DNA of 21,699 nt from JAKBCQ01 sp021807585 (GTDB taxonomy: Bacteria; Planctomycetota; Planctomycetia; Isosphaerales; Isosphaeraceae): assembly GCA_027325115.1 (NCBI GenBank), contig DAHWFG010000366.1, positions 1 through 21,699 of the forward strand, written 5' to 3'. The position numbers and the translations under genes are program-made. Positions 8,188-16,385 of this stretch are shown here, piece after piece. Numbering within the stretch: the stretch's first letter is position 1; each line of letters begins with the position of its first letter. The notes beneath the pieces are model-generated. The model did not search any database, was not told where the DNA came from, and saw only the letters and a program-made list of their open reading frames with translations.

Positions 8188-8362
8188 CCTGTTTCTCTCC
8201 CATCCTTGGATCGGAAAATCGTCCCGCGAACAAATAGAAATAATATTCCGTTCGCTATGAACCGAATGTTTCGGGCCGTGTTCGGGTCGGTTCGCGTCGA
8301 GAGAGTCTCGTCGCTGAACCGCGTGGAGCATCGCGGGACGACCGTCGTCGGTTCGATTTGGT

Positions 8363-9958
8363 TTAATGCGCCGCGAGCTCTCCCCCCTGGGCGACCGATC
8401 GCTTCATCAGAAACAGCATCGGGATCACGAGGAGCGAGAGGACCGCGAAGAATTGGAAGATATCGAGATACGACATCACCGCGGCTTGTCGCTGCATATT
8501 GGCGTAAAGGAGGCCGAGGCCTTGACGGCGCGCCGTGACGGGATCGGAACCCGCCCGCGCGAAGAACGAAGCCGCCCCCGAGATCTGTCGATTCGCGAGC
8601 GGATTTAACGAGTGAACATGCTCGGACAAGCGAAACTGATGGAATTGCGTACGGCGTTGCAGGAGCGTCGTCGCGAGCGCTACGCCGATGCTCGATCCCT
8701 CGTTGCGGATGAGATTAAAGAGCCCCGAGGCGTTATTGATCTGCTCTTTACTGATATACGCGTACGCCGCGGTATTGATCGGAACCCAGAGGAGACCGGC
8801 GCCCATCGTTTGTACGATTCGGGGCCATATCACCTGCCCCGGCGCGATCTCCAAGGTGAGCCCCGACATCCAGAAGCACGCGAAGGCGACGATTCCGAGG
8901 CCGACCGCGATGAGCCTTCGCGCGTCGACTCCGCGCGAAAGCAAAATGCCGATGACGGGCATTTCGAGCATCGTGGCGATTCCCGCGGGAGAGAGCACAA
9001 GCCCCGCGTTGAGAGCCGAGTAACCCATCAGCGTTTGTAACATCTGTGGAAGCAGTACGGTGCTGCCGTAAAGAACGCCGAAGGCGCAGAACACGCCGAT
9101 CGCGGCGACCGCGAAATTGCGATCGCGGAGCAATCGCAGGTTGACGATCGGGTCGGGAGTGCGCAGTTCCCAGATGATCGCCGCGACGATGCAAACCGCG
9201 GCGATGATTGAGCATCGGACGATAAAAGGCGACCCGAACCAGTCGAGCGTTTGGCCTTTGTCGAGAACGATTTCGAGCGACGCGAGGCCGAGCGAAAGAA
9301 GGCCGAGGCCGATGAAATCGATCCGTAACGGTTTGCCGCGGAACGCCGCGCGTTGTTTTTTGAGATACGGCGGATCTTGCACGAGGATTCCGCTAAGAAT
9401 GAGCGACAAGGCGCCGACGGGTAGATTGATATAAAAGATCCAACGCCAATTATAATTATCGGTGATGTAGCCTCCCAGGGTCGGCCCCAAAACGGGGGCG
9501 ACGAGCACGGCGAGTCCGTATACCGCCATCGCCATGCCTCGTTTCGACGCGGGGAAGGTGTCCATGAGGATCGACTGTTCGGAGGGCTGCAAGCCTCCTC
9601 CGCCAAGGCCCTGGAGGACCCTGAAGAAGACAAGCGATTCGAGCGACGTGGCCATGCCGCAAAGCGCCGAGCTCGCGGTGAAGACGAACACGCTGATCAA
9701 ATAAAAACGTTTGCGGCCGATGACATTGGAAAGCCAACCCGAAAGGGGCAAGACGATCGCGTTGGCCACGAGGTAACTTGTAAGCACCCATGTGCTTTCT
9801 TCAAGCGAAACCGATAAACTTCCGGCGATATGCGGGAGCGCGACGTTGGCGATCGAGGTGTCGAGTACTTCCATGAAAGTCGCGAGGGTGACGGTGACGG
9901 CGATGAACCAGGGGTTGATTCCCGGCCTGCCGGTTTGTCCCGAGGCATCCGTGCTCAT
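8363..9958 (-). CDS. DHA2-family MFS multidrug transporter (EmrB/QacA type)
   Basis: This 531-residue inner-membrane proton-driven exporter has about 14 predicted transmembrane segments. Family marks are LDTSIANVALPHIAGSL (Asp33 in TM1), motif A GWLSNVIGRKRFYL (residues about 74-87), RVLQGLGGGGLQPSEQ (TM4, Arg113), and motif C with the GPTLGGYITD and WRWIFYINLPVG sequences (about 158-182). The architecture matches EmrB rather than 12-TM DHA1 pumps. Its ATG overlaps the stop of the adaptor gene (ATGA, 9955-9958), so the two are coupled. With the adaptor and TolC-like protein it should form a tripartite pump across both membranes. The exported compound cannot be deduced. Confidence 0.95.
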   Translation of the reverse strand: MSTDASGQTGRPGINPWFIAVTVTLATFMEVLDTSIANVALPHIAGSLSVSLEESTWVLTSYLVANAIVLPLSGWLSNVIGRKRFYLISVFVFTASSALCGMATSLESLVFFRVLQGLGGGGLQPSEQSILMDTFPASKRGMAMAVYGLAVLVAPVLGPTLGGYITDNYNWRWIFYINLPVGALSLILSGILVQDPPYLKKQRAAFRGKPLRIDFIGLGLLSLGLASLEIVLDKGQTLDWFGSPFIVRCSIIAAVCIVAAIIWELRTPDPIVNLRLLRDRNFAVAAIGVFCAFGVLYGSTVLLPQMLQTLMGYSALNAGLVLSPAGIATMLEMPVIGILLSRGVDARRLIAVGLGIVAFACFWMSGLTLEIAPGQVIWPRIVQTMGAGLLWVPINTAAYAYISKEQINNASGLFNLIRNEGSSIGVALATTLLQRRTQFHQFRLSEHVHSLNPLANRQISGAASFFARAGSDPVTARRQGLGLLYANMQRQAAVMSYLDIFQFFAVLSLLVIPMLFLMKRSVAQGGELAAH

Positions 9959-11598
9959 CGAAGGACCTCCCGTTTGGCGATTCGGGTCGTCGCTCCGCGC
10001 AGCCTTTCGCCGCCGTCGGGTCCGGTCGGTCGCGTTTTGACGTCGATCTCGGGAAAGATCGAAAGGCCGACGAATAACGGCGTTTCGCGGGTATTACCCT
10101 CGATCAGATCGATGCGAACGGGAAGCCTTTGAACGACCTTGACGAAGTTCCCCGTCGCGTTTTCAGGCGGCAGCAACGAAGACGCCGCTCCCGTCGCGGG
10201 AGCGAATCCCGAAACGCGTCCTTTAAAAACCTTATCGGGATACGCGTCGACATAAACATCAACATATTGTCCAATCCTGATATCAGCAAGTTGAGTTTCT
10301 TTGAAATTTGCGATGATGTAAATGGATTCAAGCGGTTGGATCGAGAGGAGCCCCTGCCCTTCCTGAATGTGATCGCCGGGATTGACCGAGCGGCGATTGA
10401 CGACCCCCGTGACGGGCGCTTTGATCTCGGTGTAGCTCAATTTGAGTTCGGCTTCTTCGAGATCTTTTTGCGCTTTGCGGATCGTGGGATGATCATACGG
10501 ATTGGCGGGATCGAACGAGGCGCCGCCGAGCGCGGCGCGCGCCTGATCGACGCGAGCCTTGGCCGCGGCGACGGTCGGAACGTTGTCGAACCAATCTTCC
10601 GAGGATTTCGACGTCAATTCGCGCAGAGCTTTTTGGAGCGATTCGGGGTCCATGCCGAGGAGGCCGAACGAAACGCCGAGCTGCGCCATGATTTGCTGCC
10701 CCGCGGCGACTCCGCGACGAACGTCGGCGTCGGTGCGATCGAGATCGGTCGGGATCCGCTCGGGGTGTTCGTAATCGGGCGGCAAGGCCAGGAGCGCACG
10801 CGCCTGTTGAACCTTTTGCTCGGCGGCTTTTACTTTCTCTCGCGAGCTTTGATACATCGTCGACTTTTGATCAAGTTCTTCTTGTGTCGCGGTTTGTTGT
10901 TCCACCAATTTTTTCACACGTTGATATTCCTTGAGCGCGAGCGCGAGATCGGCCTGGGTCGATCGCCAGCCCGCGATTTCGGCGTTCAGGCTGGCGATCC
11001 GGTAACGGACCTGATCTTGGCGCGATTGGATCGCCCTCCACGCCTCGTGCAGGCCCGCCAGGCCGACTCGAACCTGATCGCGCGACTGGACGAGATCGGC
11101 CGCGGCGGTTGCGAGATTCGCCGTCATTTGATCGATATTTAAACGTGCTTTTTCAAGATCGGCGCGCATTTGTTCAACGGTAATGATGAACGGTTTGCGA
11201 TCGAGCCGAACGATCGTCATCCCCTTTTCGACGAAATCGTTGTCGTGCACCAAGACTTCCTCGACGAGATCGGTGATCCTGCCGCCGACGATCGTGGTGT
11301 CTCCCGCGACGAAGGCGTCGTCGGTCGAGACGTGCGTGAGCGAGCGGCGGAACCAGGGGAGTCCTTTGGTCACAAATAGCCCGGTGATCGCGGCGAGCGC
11401 GACCGCCGCGACGGTCCATCTCACGATCGATCGGCCGCGACGTTTCGGATTGGTATCGGCCGGGGGAGCGATCGGTTGAGCCGGATCGAGCGAGGCGTGA
11501 TCCGCGTGCTCGGACCGAGCGGTTCCGGGGACGCGTCCCGGATCGGTGTTTGTTGGAACTCCCTGCTCGGCCGGGGTCGGCTCAATGCGTTCCGACAT
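9955..11598 (-). CDS. HlyD/EmrA-family membrane fusion protein
   Basis: This is the 547-residue periplasmic adaptor of the efflux pump. The start MSERIEPTPAEQ follows GAGGAGA at good spacing; an ATG 14 codons earlier is less likely. A Pro/Thr-rich cytoplasmic tail of about 55 residues is followed by one transmembrane anchor (VRWTVAAVALAAITGLFV, about 59-77). STDDAFVAGDTTIVGGRITD is the lipoyl-like half-motif typical of EmrA. A long coiled-coil hairpin follows. The return half is SYTEIKAPVTGVVNRRSVNPG, then the beta-barrel with GQYVDVYVDAYPDKVFKGRV. The protein is longer than E. coli EmrA (about 390 residues) because of extra sequence in the hairpin region, about residues 200-350. It is the first gene of the operon. 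Confidence 0.93.
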   Translation of the reverse strand: MSERIEPTPAEQGVPTNTDPGRVPGTARSEHADHASLDPAQPIAPPADTNPKRRGRSIVRWTVAAVALAAITGLFVTKGLPWFRRSLTHVSTDDAFVAGDTTIVGGRITDLVEEVLVHDNDFVEKGMTIVRLDRKPFIITVEQMRADLEKARLNIDQMTANLATAAADLVQSRDQVRVGLAGLHEAWRAIQSRQDQVRYRIASLNAEIAGWRSTQADLALALKEYQRVKKLVEQQTATQEELDQKSTMYQSSREKVKAAEQKVQQARALLALPPDYEHPERIPTDLDRTDADVRRGVAAGQQIMAQLGVSFGLLGMDPESLQKALRELTSKSSEDWFDNVPTVAAAKARVDQARAALGGASFDPANPYDHPTIRKAQKDLEEAELKLSYTEIKAPVTGVVNRRSVNPGDHIQEGQGLLSIQPLESIYIIANFKETQLADIRIGQYVDVYVDAYPDKVFKGRVSGFAPATGAASSLLPPENATGNFVKVVQRLPVRIDLIEGNTRETPLFVGLSIFPEIDVKTRPTGPDGGERLRGATTRIAKREVLR

Positions 11599-11680
11599 GA
11601 TCGATCTCCTCGTGCCCGAAGACCCTGATCGGGTCTTCAACGACTCGTGAATCGCGGTATCGAGACGCCGCGATAACTAG

Positions 11681-11723
11681 ACTGACTAGTCAGTCAGTTT
11701 ATTCTTTCGACGTAAGACGGCAA
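11681..11723 (-). promoter_or_regulatory. Efflux operon promoter with TetR-type operator palindrome
   Basis: On the minus strand TTGCCG (11718-11723) and TAAACT (11696-11701), 16 bp apart, make a plausible sigma-70 promoter for the HlyD-MFS-TolC operon. Directly next to the -10 box lies the perfect 14-bp palindrome ACTGACTAGTCAGT (11681-11694), with a partial extra half site (CAGT) alongside. Position and symmetry suggest the operator of the divergently encoded TetR protein, whose binding would block transcription initiation. The palindrome is seen directly; the promoter boxes and the binding protein are inferred. Confidence 0.7.
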
Positions 11724-11898
11724 GACGAATTTGTCATTTTTGTTAAAATCGGATCGAGCGGAGCGATCGGCAATCGTCGAACCGGAGTTGCGTTTGGGGG
11801 TTGCGAGCGGTATTGAAGCGAGTGGATCGCGTTGCGGTAGATTCCTCGATTCGATCGGGGGGATTCGCCGATCCGCGTTCTATTGCTCATATTTTTTT

Positions 11899-12528
11899 AT
11901 GAGGTTTCGATTGAGAACCGTCAATCAGGCGAAGCGGCGGAGGATAATCGACGCGGCCGCGGAGCTGTTCGCCGAGCATCATTATCATGAGGTTCGGATG
12001 GACGCGATCGCGCTCCGCGCCGGGGTCGCCAAGGGAACGATATATCTACATTTCAAGGATAAAGAAGCTCTTTATTTGGCTTTGGTTGAAGACGGGATGG
12101 ATCGATTGCTTGAGAAGATCGACGCGAGTTTGGCCGAGGTTGAACCCGCCGAGCGGAAGTTCGAGGTGTTGGTTCGAGAGTCGGTCGTCTATTTCGCGCG
12201 GAATCGCTATTTATTCGAGCTCGTTCAGCGCGCCGAGTCGATGTGCGATTCGTCGTCGAAAGGTTCCAAGCCGAATCGCGATCGCTTTTTGAGGATCGTC
12301 ACCGATTTGGTCGAGCGCGTTCCAGGGATGCGCAATCGGCCCCGAACGCGGATCCAAATCGCCGTGCTCGCGTTCGCGGGGATGATGCGCGAGATCTTTT
12401 TAAACCTGCCTCAGCCGTGGCCCGATGATCTCGCCGATCACATTATTGCGCATCTATTTGAGGGGATATCGCCGCCGAGAGCGAGCGAGCGAGTCGATTC
12501 CGCCGCCGCGGATCATTCAATCAATTAA
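11899..12528 (+). CDS. TetR/AcrR-family transcriptional regulator
   Basis: This 209-residue protein begins MRFRLRTVNQ. An in-frame ATG at 11731 would add 56 residues before the DNA-binding domain and is unlikely, although no strong ribosome-binding site precedes 11899. The TetR_N domain is clear: RRIIDAAAELFAEHHYHEVRMDAIALRAGV followed by KGTIYLHFKDKEALYLAL (residues about 13-63). The C-terminal ligand-binding domain is divergent as usual and ends in a poorly conserved tail. The gene is divergent from the efflux operon and the shared upstream region holds the palindrome at 11681-11694, so it is very probably the local repressor, released by a pump substrate. Confidence 0.92.
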   Translation: MRFRLRTVNQAKRRRIIDAAAELFAEHHYHEVRMDAIALRAGVAKGTIYLHFKDKEALYLALVEDGMDRLLEKIDASLAEVEPAERKFEVLVRESVVYFARNRYLFELVQRAESMCDSSSKGSKPNRDRFLRIVTDLVERVPGMRNRPRTRIQIAVLAFAGMMREIFLNLPQPWPDDLADHIIAHLFEGISPPRASERVDSAAADHSIN

Positions 12529-12726
12529 TAAAATCTATATTTAATATTGTTAGAATTGATTCAAAGTGAAAGCTTGACGAATCGACCGTGCGTGACGGCG
12601 GCGGAAGGATTTTGGTTGCGCGAAGGGTTCTCGATCGCGGCGAGTCTGCCTTCAATCGGCGTGGGATCGACGCACGGCGCGAAGGCGCGGGAAAAGGCGC
12701 GATCGGCGGCGTCTCGTCGGCCGATG

Positions 12727-12755
12727 AAAAAAAACAGGACCCGAAACTCGGGTCC
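12727..12755 (-). terminator. Rho-independent terminator of the PEP-CTERM gene
   Basis: The perfect 8-bp stem GGACCCGA / TCGGGTCC (12737-12755, loop AAC) is followed on the minus strand by eight consecutive T residues close behind it (12734-12727). It lies 58 bp past the stop of the PEP-CTERM gene and is oriented to end its transcript. The rest of 12529-12813 shows nothing else convincing. Confidence 0.88.
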
Positions 12756-12813
12756 CGTTTCCGCGCCAAGGTGGGTGATGAACGAACGGAATGTGTTGTT
12801 CGGAGGGTTGGTT

Positions 12814-13686
12814 TCAAGCGTCGGTTCGGCGGCGACGCCGTGCCGCGCGCCAATAACCCGCCGCGGCGACGAGCGACCAACCGAGCATCGTCGCGGGCTC
12901 CGGAATCGTCTGCGCCTGCGGTCCGCTGAGGCTGGCGATGTGCACCTCGGGGATGTAATCCTTCCCCTCGACGACGTCGTTGGGCGATCCCGCGTACGCC
13001 GAGATTCCAAAACCCTTGGCGAGGTTCAAACCCGGCAGTTGGCTGAAATTCTTGATCGTGAATTCAAACCCGGGGTGTTGCGCCGAGGGGTCGAACGCCA
13101 GATTCCCCATGTTGTTGGTAAGGATCTGGCCGTATTGAGCCTGCATGCTGCCGTAGGGCGCCGAGTTGGGATTGCGAAGCGCGACCGCGAATCCGTCCAA
13201 ACCCGTCGCGACCCCCGTCGGATATTTGAATTCCGGAATCCCCGCGACGACTGTCGCATGGCCGCCGTTGTTGGTGTCGATGCCGATCGTGATCGACCCC
13301 AAGCCGCCGATATGCGCCGGGTCGGAACCCCCTTGCGCAACCAAACGCGGGTCGGGTTGACCAGGCAGGCCGTTGCCGTCGACGTTCCCCGCGGGGGTAT
13401 TATTATACATTTGAACACCGACAGAAAGCGTGTCGGTGGCTTTGTTGTAGTTGAGGGCGATGTCCTGAATGTTCCAGCCGGTGACCCAGCCTTGTTGCGT
13501 CATCCACGCGGGCTGGGCGACATAACTTTGGGGGAACCCGGGAATGATATATGTTCCCGGATGAGTGGCGGGATTGAAGTCGTTATTCACGAACCCCGTA
13601 AAGTTTATGGCGTCGGCCAGGACGCCTTTGGCGCCGGTCAAAAATGCCAATGCGATGAGGACGCGAATGATAGGACCGCGAACCAT
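12814..13686 (-). CDS. PEP-CTERM sorting-domain exported protein
   Basis: This 290-residue protein has a Sec signal peptide (RVLIALAFLTGAKGVLADA, cleavage near residue 25) and a C-terminal PEP-CTERM signal: IPEPATM at about 261-267, a hydrophobic helix LGWSLVAAAGYW, and the basic tail RAARRRRR. Such proteins are exported and processed by an exosortase. The central part, about 27-255, is homologous to residues about 42-280 of the divergent neighbour: LNYNKATDTLSVGV, TVVAGIPE, HPGFEFTIKNFSQL and the GISAYAGSPND motif align with counterparts there. No catalytic motif is visible and its role at the surface is unknown. AAGGAGA precedes the ATG at good spacing, and a strong terminator follows. Confidence 0.92.
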   Translation of the reverse strand: MVRGPIIRVLIALAFLTGAKGVLADAINFTGFVNNDFNPATHPGTYIIPGFPQSYVAQPAWMTQQGWVTGWNIQDIALNYNKATDTLSVGVQMYNNTPAGNVDGNGLPGQPDPRLVAQGGSDPAHIGGLGSITIGIDTNNGGHATVVAGIPEFKYPTGVATGLDGFAVALRNPNSAPYGSMQAQYGQILTNNMGNLAFDPSAQHPGFEFTIKNFSQLPGLNLAKGFGISAYAGSPNDVVEGKDYIPEVHIASLSGPQAQTIPEPATMLGWSLVAAAGYWRAARRRRRTDA

Positions 13687-13972
13687 TTACGAGTCTCCTT
13701 CCACGTAACGGTTAATCTGTTCGTTCAAGGTTCGAGCCCAGGGGCCGAGACGACCGCGTGTGCGTTCGTTTCGAGCGACAGGCGTGGCGAATCGGGCTAT
13801 CCTACCCCCCTCGCCGATTCCACTTGCACCAATCCACAAAGTTTCAGCCGAATTCTCGATAACCAACCGATGAGACGACCACGTTTCGCCGGCGATCGAT
13901 TCGACGCCGAGCCCGACGGGGTGAACGCTCCGTCCCGGGTTCGTTTTATCCGACAGAAAGGATGATGGCTCG

Positions 13973-15670
13973 ATGTCCTTCCTTCATTCACTCCTTGACG
14001 CCGTGCGATCGTGGGGACGCCGTCGGGCGAACCGACAAACCTCCAAGCGCATGACGGCGCAAGTCGAACATCTGGATCATCGGCAACTTTTGAGCATCGG
14101 CTTCACGGGAAACGTCCCAATCGATTTTCCCGCTACACAACAACCAGGCGTCGTCGTCATCCCCGACAACCCCTCGGTCATCCACCCGATCATACCTCCT
14201 CAGTTTCAGTCGTTGATTAAAGCTTCCGGATTTGACGTCACGGCCATACGACTTTCGTATGACCCGACCACCGACGTCCTGTCCATCGGTTTGGAAGGGC
14301 CCCCCGCGAACGGGGTCTCCGGACAACAGGTCATCGCCGGCGATGCGGATGATAACGGAAATTCCGCAACCGTCAACCCCGCCGTCACCGCAATCGATCC
14401 CGGATTTCAAAACCCGGGCGATATGGGCGGATCTCAGTTCATGGGCGCCTTCCTTGACCTAAGTAATCCCTCGATCCCCTCGGTCGTCGCGGGAATCGCC
14501 CCCGAAATGCCAGGGTACACCAAAAATTACACGGTCGCTCAAGCCGTCGTCAACCCCCAATACCCCGGTAGCGCGCCCCAATTCGGAACCCCGTTACCCC
14601 AGTTCAACGGCAACGTCTACCTGGTCAACGACCCCAGTCACCCCAACTTCGAATTCGCAATCGATCACTTCTCTCAGCTCTACCAACTCGAAACCGGTAA
14701 AGCCCTCACCCCCAACGCCACGATCGGCGTCGGAGCATTCGGCGGCTCGGGACAAGACGACGGCATCAGCAAAGCCTTCTTCCCCGCGGTTCCCATCAGT
14801 TTCGCCGGCGCCATCCAACCCCCCCCCGCTCCATGCCCCGCTTCGCCCACCGTTTATATCAACCCGCATTCGGGTTATCATATCAACACAGCTCATCCCG
14901 ACCGGATCCGCGTGAACGTCCTCGGGTCGTCGGGTTTCAACGCCACCACGATCGTCCCCTCGACCGTCACGCTCGGCGGAGCGCATCCGTTCGCGAGCTT
15001 CACCAGAAGGTTCAAGTTCGACCAGGTTCCCGAGGAAACCTTCGTCTTCCGTGGTACAGACGTCGTACTCCCCCGCGGAATCACCAACGCGACAATCTCC
15101 GGCCAAACATCCTCGGGGCAATCGTTCTCGAGCACCGTCCAGGTCTTCAACCGTAATTACAGCTTCTACTCGAGAGCCCAAATCGCGAGCCAGCAGGCGC
15201 GACTTGCGCGGGCGGGTATCGTCCCCGCGGCGTTCCAGCAAGCGTCCTCGGGATCGACCGCGCTCGCCGATCCCCCCGCGACATCGCCGGCCGCGTCAAT
15301 TCCCTCCACTACCCTAACGCCGATGGTCGTCGACGCTCCCGCGTCCGCCAACTCGGCGTCGACGACCGGCGCCTCGACCGTCGTCTCGCTCAATCCCGCC
15401 TCAAGGCTCGCCAGGGCGATCCAATCACGCTCGGCCACGCCTCGATTTGATAACGCCTTCAATCGCGTTCAGGCTCGAACCGACAAAGTTCAAGCGACCC
15501 CCGAAGCTCGACCCATGGTGCGGATCGACCGGCAAAACGCGGTCGTTAGAACGCATCTCGCGCCTCGTGGTGGAAACGGAGGCGCCGGCGGGTTTTTGAA
15601 TTCAACCTTGCCCAAGTTCCTCAGCCAGCCCAAGGGGATCGCGACCGCGGTCCTCGGTTTGGGCGCCTAA
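13973..15670 (+). CDS. LEPR-XLL-type planctomycete surface protein
   Basis: This 565-residue protein has no classical signal peptide. Instead it begins with a basic stretch (SWGRRRANRQTSKR) and VEHLDHRQLLS at residues 31-41, a variant of the LEPR-XLL motif found at the N-terminus of large planctomycete exported proteins. Residues about 42-280 repeat the domain of the PEP-CTERM neighbour (LSYDPTTDVLSIGLEG, SVVAGIAPE, HPNFEFAIDHFSQL, GVGAFGGSGQDD). Within it GDADDNGNSATV resembles a short Asp-rich calcium-binding loop. Residues about 290-400 form a second beta-rich region, and the C-terminal 160 residues are Ala/Ser/Thr/Pro-rich and low complexity, suggesting a flexible stalk. AAAGGATG lies 8-15 bp before the ATG. 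A terminator follows at 15720. Confidence 0.88.
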   Translation: MSFLHSLLDAVRSWGRRRANRQTSKRMTAQVEHLDHRQLLSIGFTGNVPIDFPATQQPGVVVIPDNPSVIHPIIPPQFQSLIKASGFDVTAIRLSYDPTTDVLSIGLEGPPANGVSGQQVIAGDADDNGNSATVNPAVTAIDPGFQNPGDMGGSQFMGAFLDLSNPSIPSVVAGIAPEMPGYTKNYTVAQAVVNPQYPGSAPQFGTPLPQFNGNVYLVNDPSHPNFEFAIDHFSQLYQLETGKALTPNATIGVGAFGGSGQDDGISKAFFPAVPISFAGAIQPPPAPCPASPTVYINPHSGYHINTAHPDRIRVNVLGSSGFNATTIVPSTVTLGGAHPFASFTRRFKFDQVPEETFVFRGTDVVLPRGITNATISGQTSSGQSFSSTVQVFNRNYSFYSRAQIASQQARLARAGIVPAAFQQASSGSTALADPPATSPAASIPSTTLTPMVVDAPASANSASTTGASTVVSLNPASRLARAIQSRSATPRFDNAFNRVQARTDKVQATPEARPMVRIDRQNAVVRTHLAPRGGNGGAGGFLNSTLPKFLSQPKGIATAVLGLGA

Positions 15671-15719
15671 GCATCGCTCGCCGACGCCTCGCTAACCTCG
15701 CTTCAACTTCCAAACAATC

Positions 15720-15765
15720 AGCCGAACCGACGATCTCTCCCTCGTCGCGTTCGGCTTTTCTTTTT
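15720..15765 (+). terminator. Rho-independent terminator after the LEPR-XLL gene
   Basis: The stem AGCCGAAC..GACGA pairs with TCGTC..GTTCGGCT (15720-15756, one bulge, loop about 8 bases) and is followed by TTTTCTTTTT. It sits about 50 bp after the stop codon. The remaining stretch up to 15981 holds no gene I can support. Confidence 0.88.
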
Positions 15766-15981
15766 GAACCCGCGGGTAAGCATCGAGCGTCGAATCTCGC
15801 GATCGAGGCGTGATCGAATCAATCGCATCCGCATCACTTGTGACGTCCGGCGGTTTTTTCGGACCCGACGGCTCGCTAGAACCGGGGCTTCTCCTTTATG
15901 ATCAAAACCGGACGATCTCGTCGTCGATCCCGCACCCCGCAATCGAAAGAGATCGACGGTCCCTTACATGGAGCGATTCGA

Positions 15982-16245
15982 GTGGCCGATCACACCAGAT
16001 ATCAACAAGGAATTATAAAAAGATATTATAAAAATCTCGACGCGATTCAATCGCATCGGCTCGCCGAGATGGCCGCCGAGATCTATCTCGCCGACGACAA
16101 AAAGCGTGAGAAATTGTGGAAACGAGTCGGCGAGCTTTTGAAAACGCTCGAATTTCCGGCGTCGCGGATCGACCACGTCCTTTCCAAAAAGGATCCCGCG
16201 TTGTTGCCCGGTTTGATTCAGGAGCTCGAGTCTCAGGGGAAATGA
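15982..16245 (+). CDS. Small conserved hypothetical protein
   Basis: This 87-residue protein starts at GTG 15982, eight bases after GGAG, giving MADHTRYQQGIIKRYYKN. A longer frame from ATG 15898 exists, but its first 28 residues are low-quality arginine-rich sequence. The protein is all-helical in appearance and strongly charged (LAEMAAEIYLADDKKREKLWKRVGELLKTL), without membrane segments or a known catalytic motif. It resembles a short cytoplasmic protein that I associate with planctomycetes, but no function is known to me. It precedes the ABC exporter genes by 140 bp in the same direction and may be transcribed with them. Confidence 0.72.
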   Translation: MADHTRYQQGIIKRYYKNLDAIQSHRLAEMAAEIYLADDKKREKLWKRVGELLKTLEFPASRIDHVLSKKDPALLPGLIQELESQGK

Positions 16246-16385
16246 CGTTCGGTACGCGGCCTAAGCGCGGCGTTCCTCTCGGCCTTGGCCGGGAGCGCGA
16301 TTTGAATATAATAACAAAGCTCGGCGTCCGACGTCGGGGATCGATCTTTTCAAATATAAAGATATAAAAAGGAGAATTCGTCTCG

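Noticed and set aside
7576..8538. Plus-strand open frame of 320 codons
   Set aside because: Antisense to the TolC-like gene and the end of the MFS gene; arginine-rich composition without motifs.
10129..11142. Plus-strand open frame of 337 codons
   Set aside because: Antisense shadow of the well-supported HlyD/EmrA gene in high-GC DNA.
12547..13965. Long plus-strand open frame of 472 codons
   Set aside because: It lies opposite the PEP-CTERM gene, which has a signal peptide, sorting signal, ribosome-binding site and terminator; the antisense product is arginine-rich and featureless.
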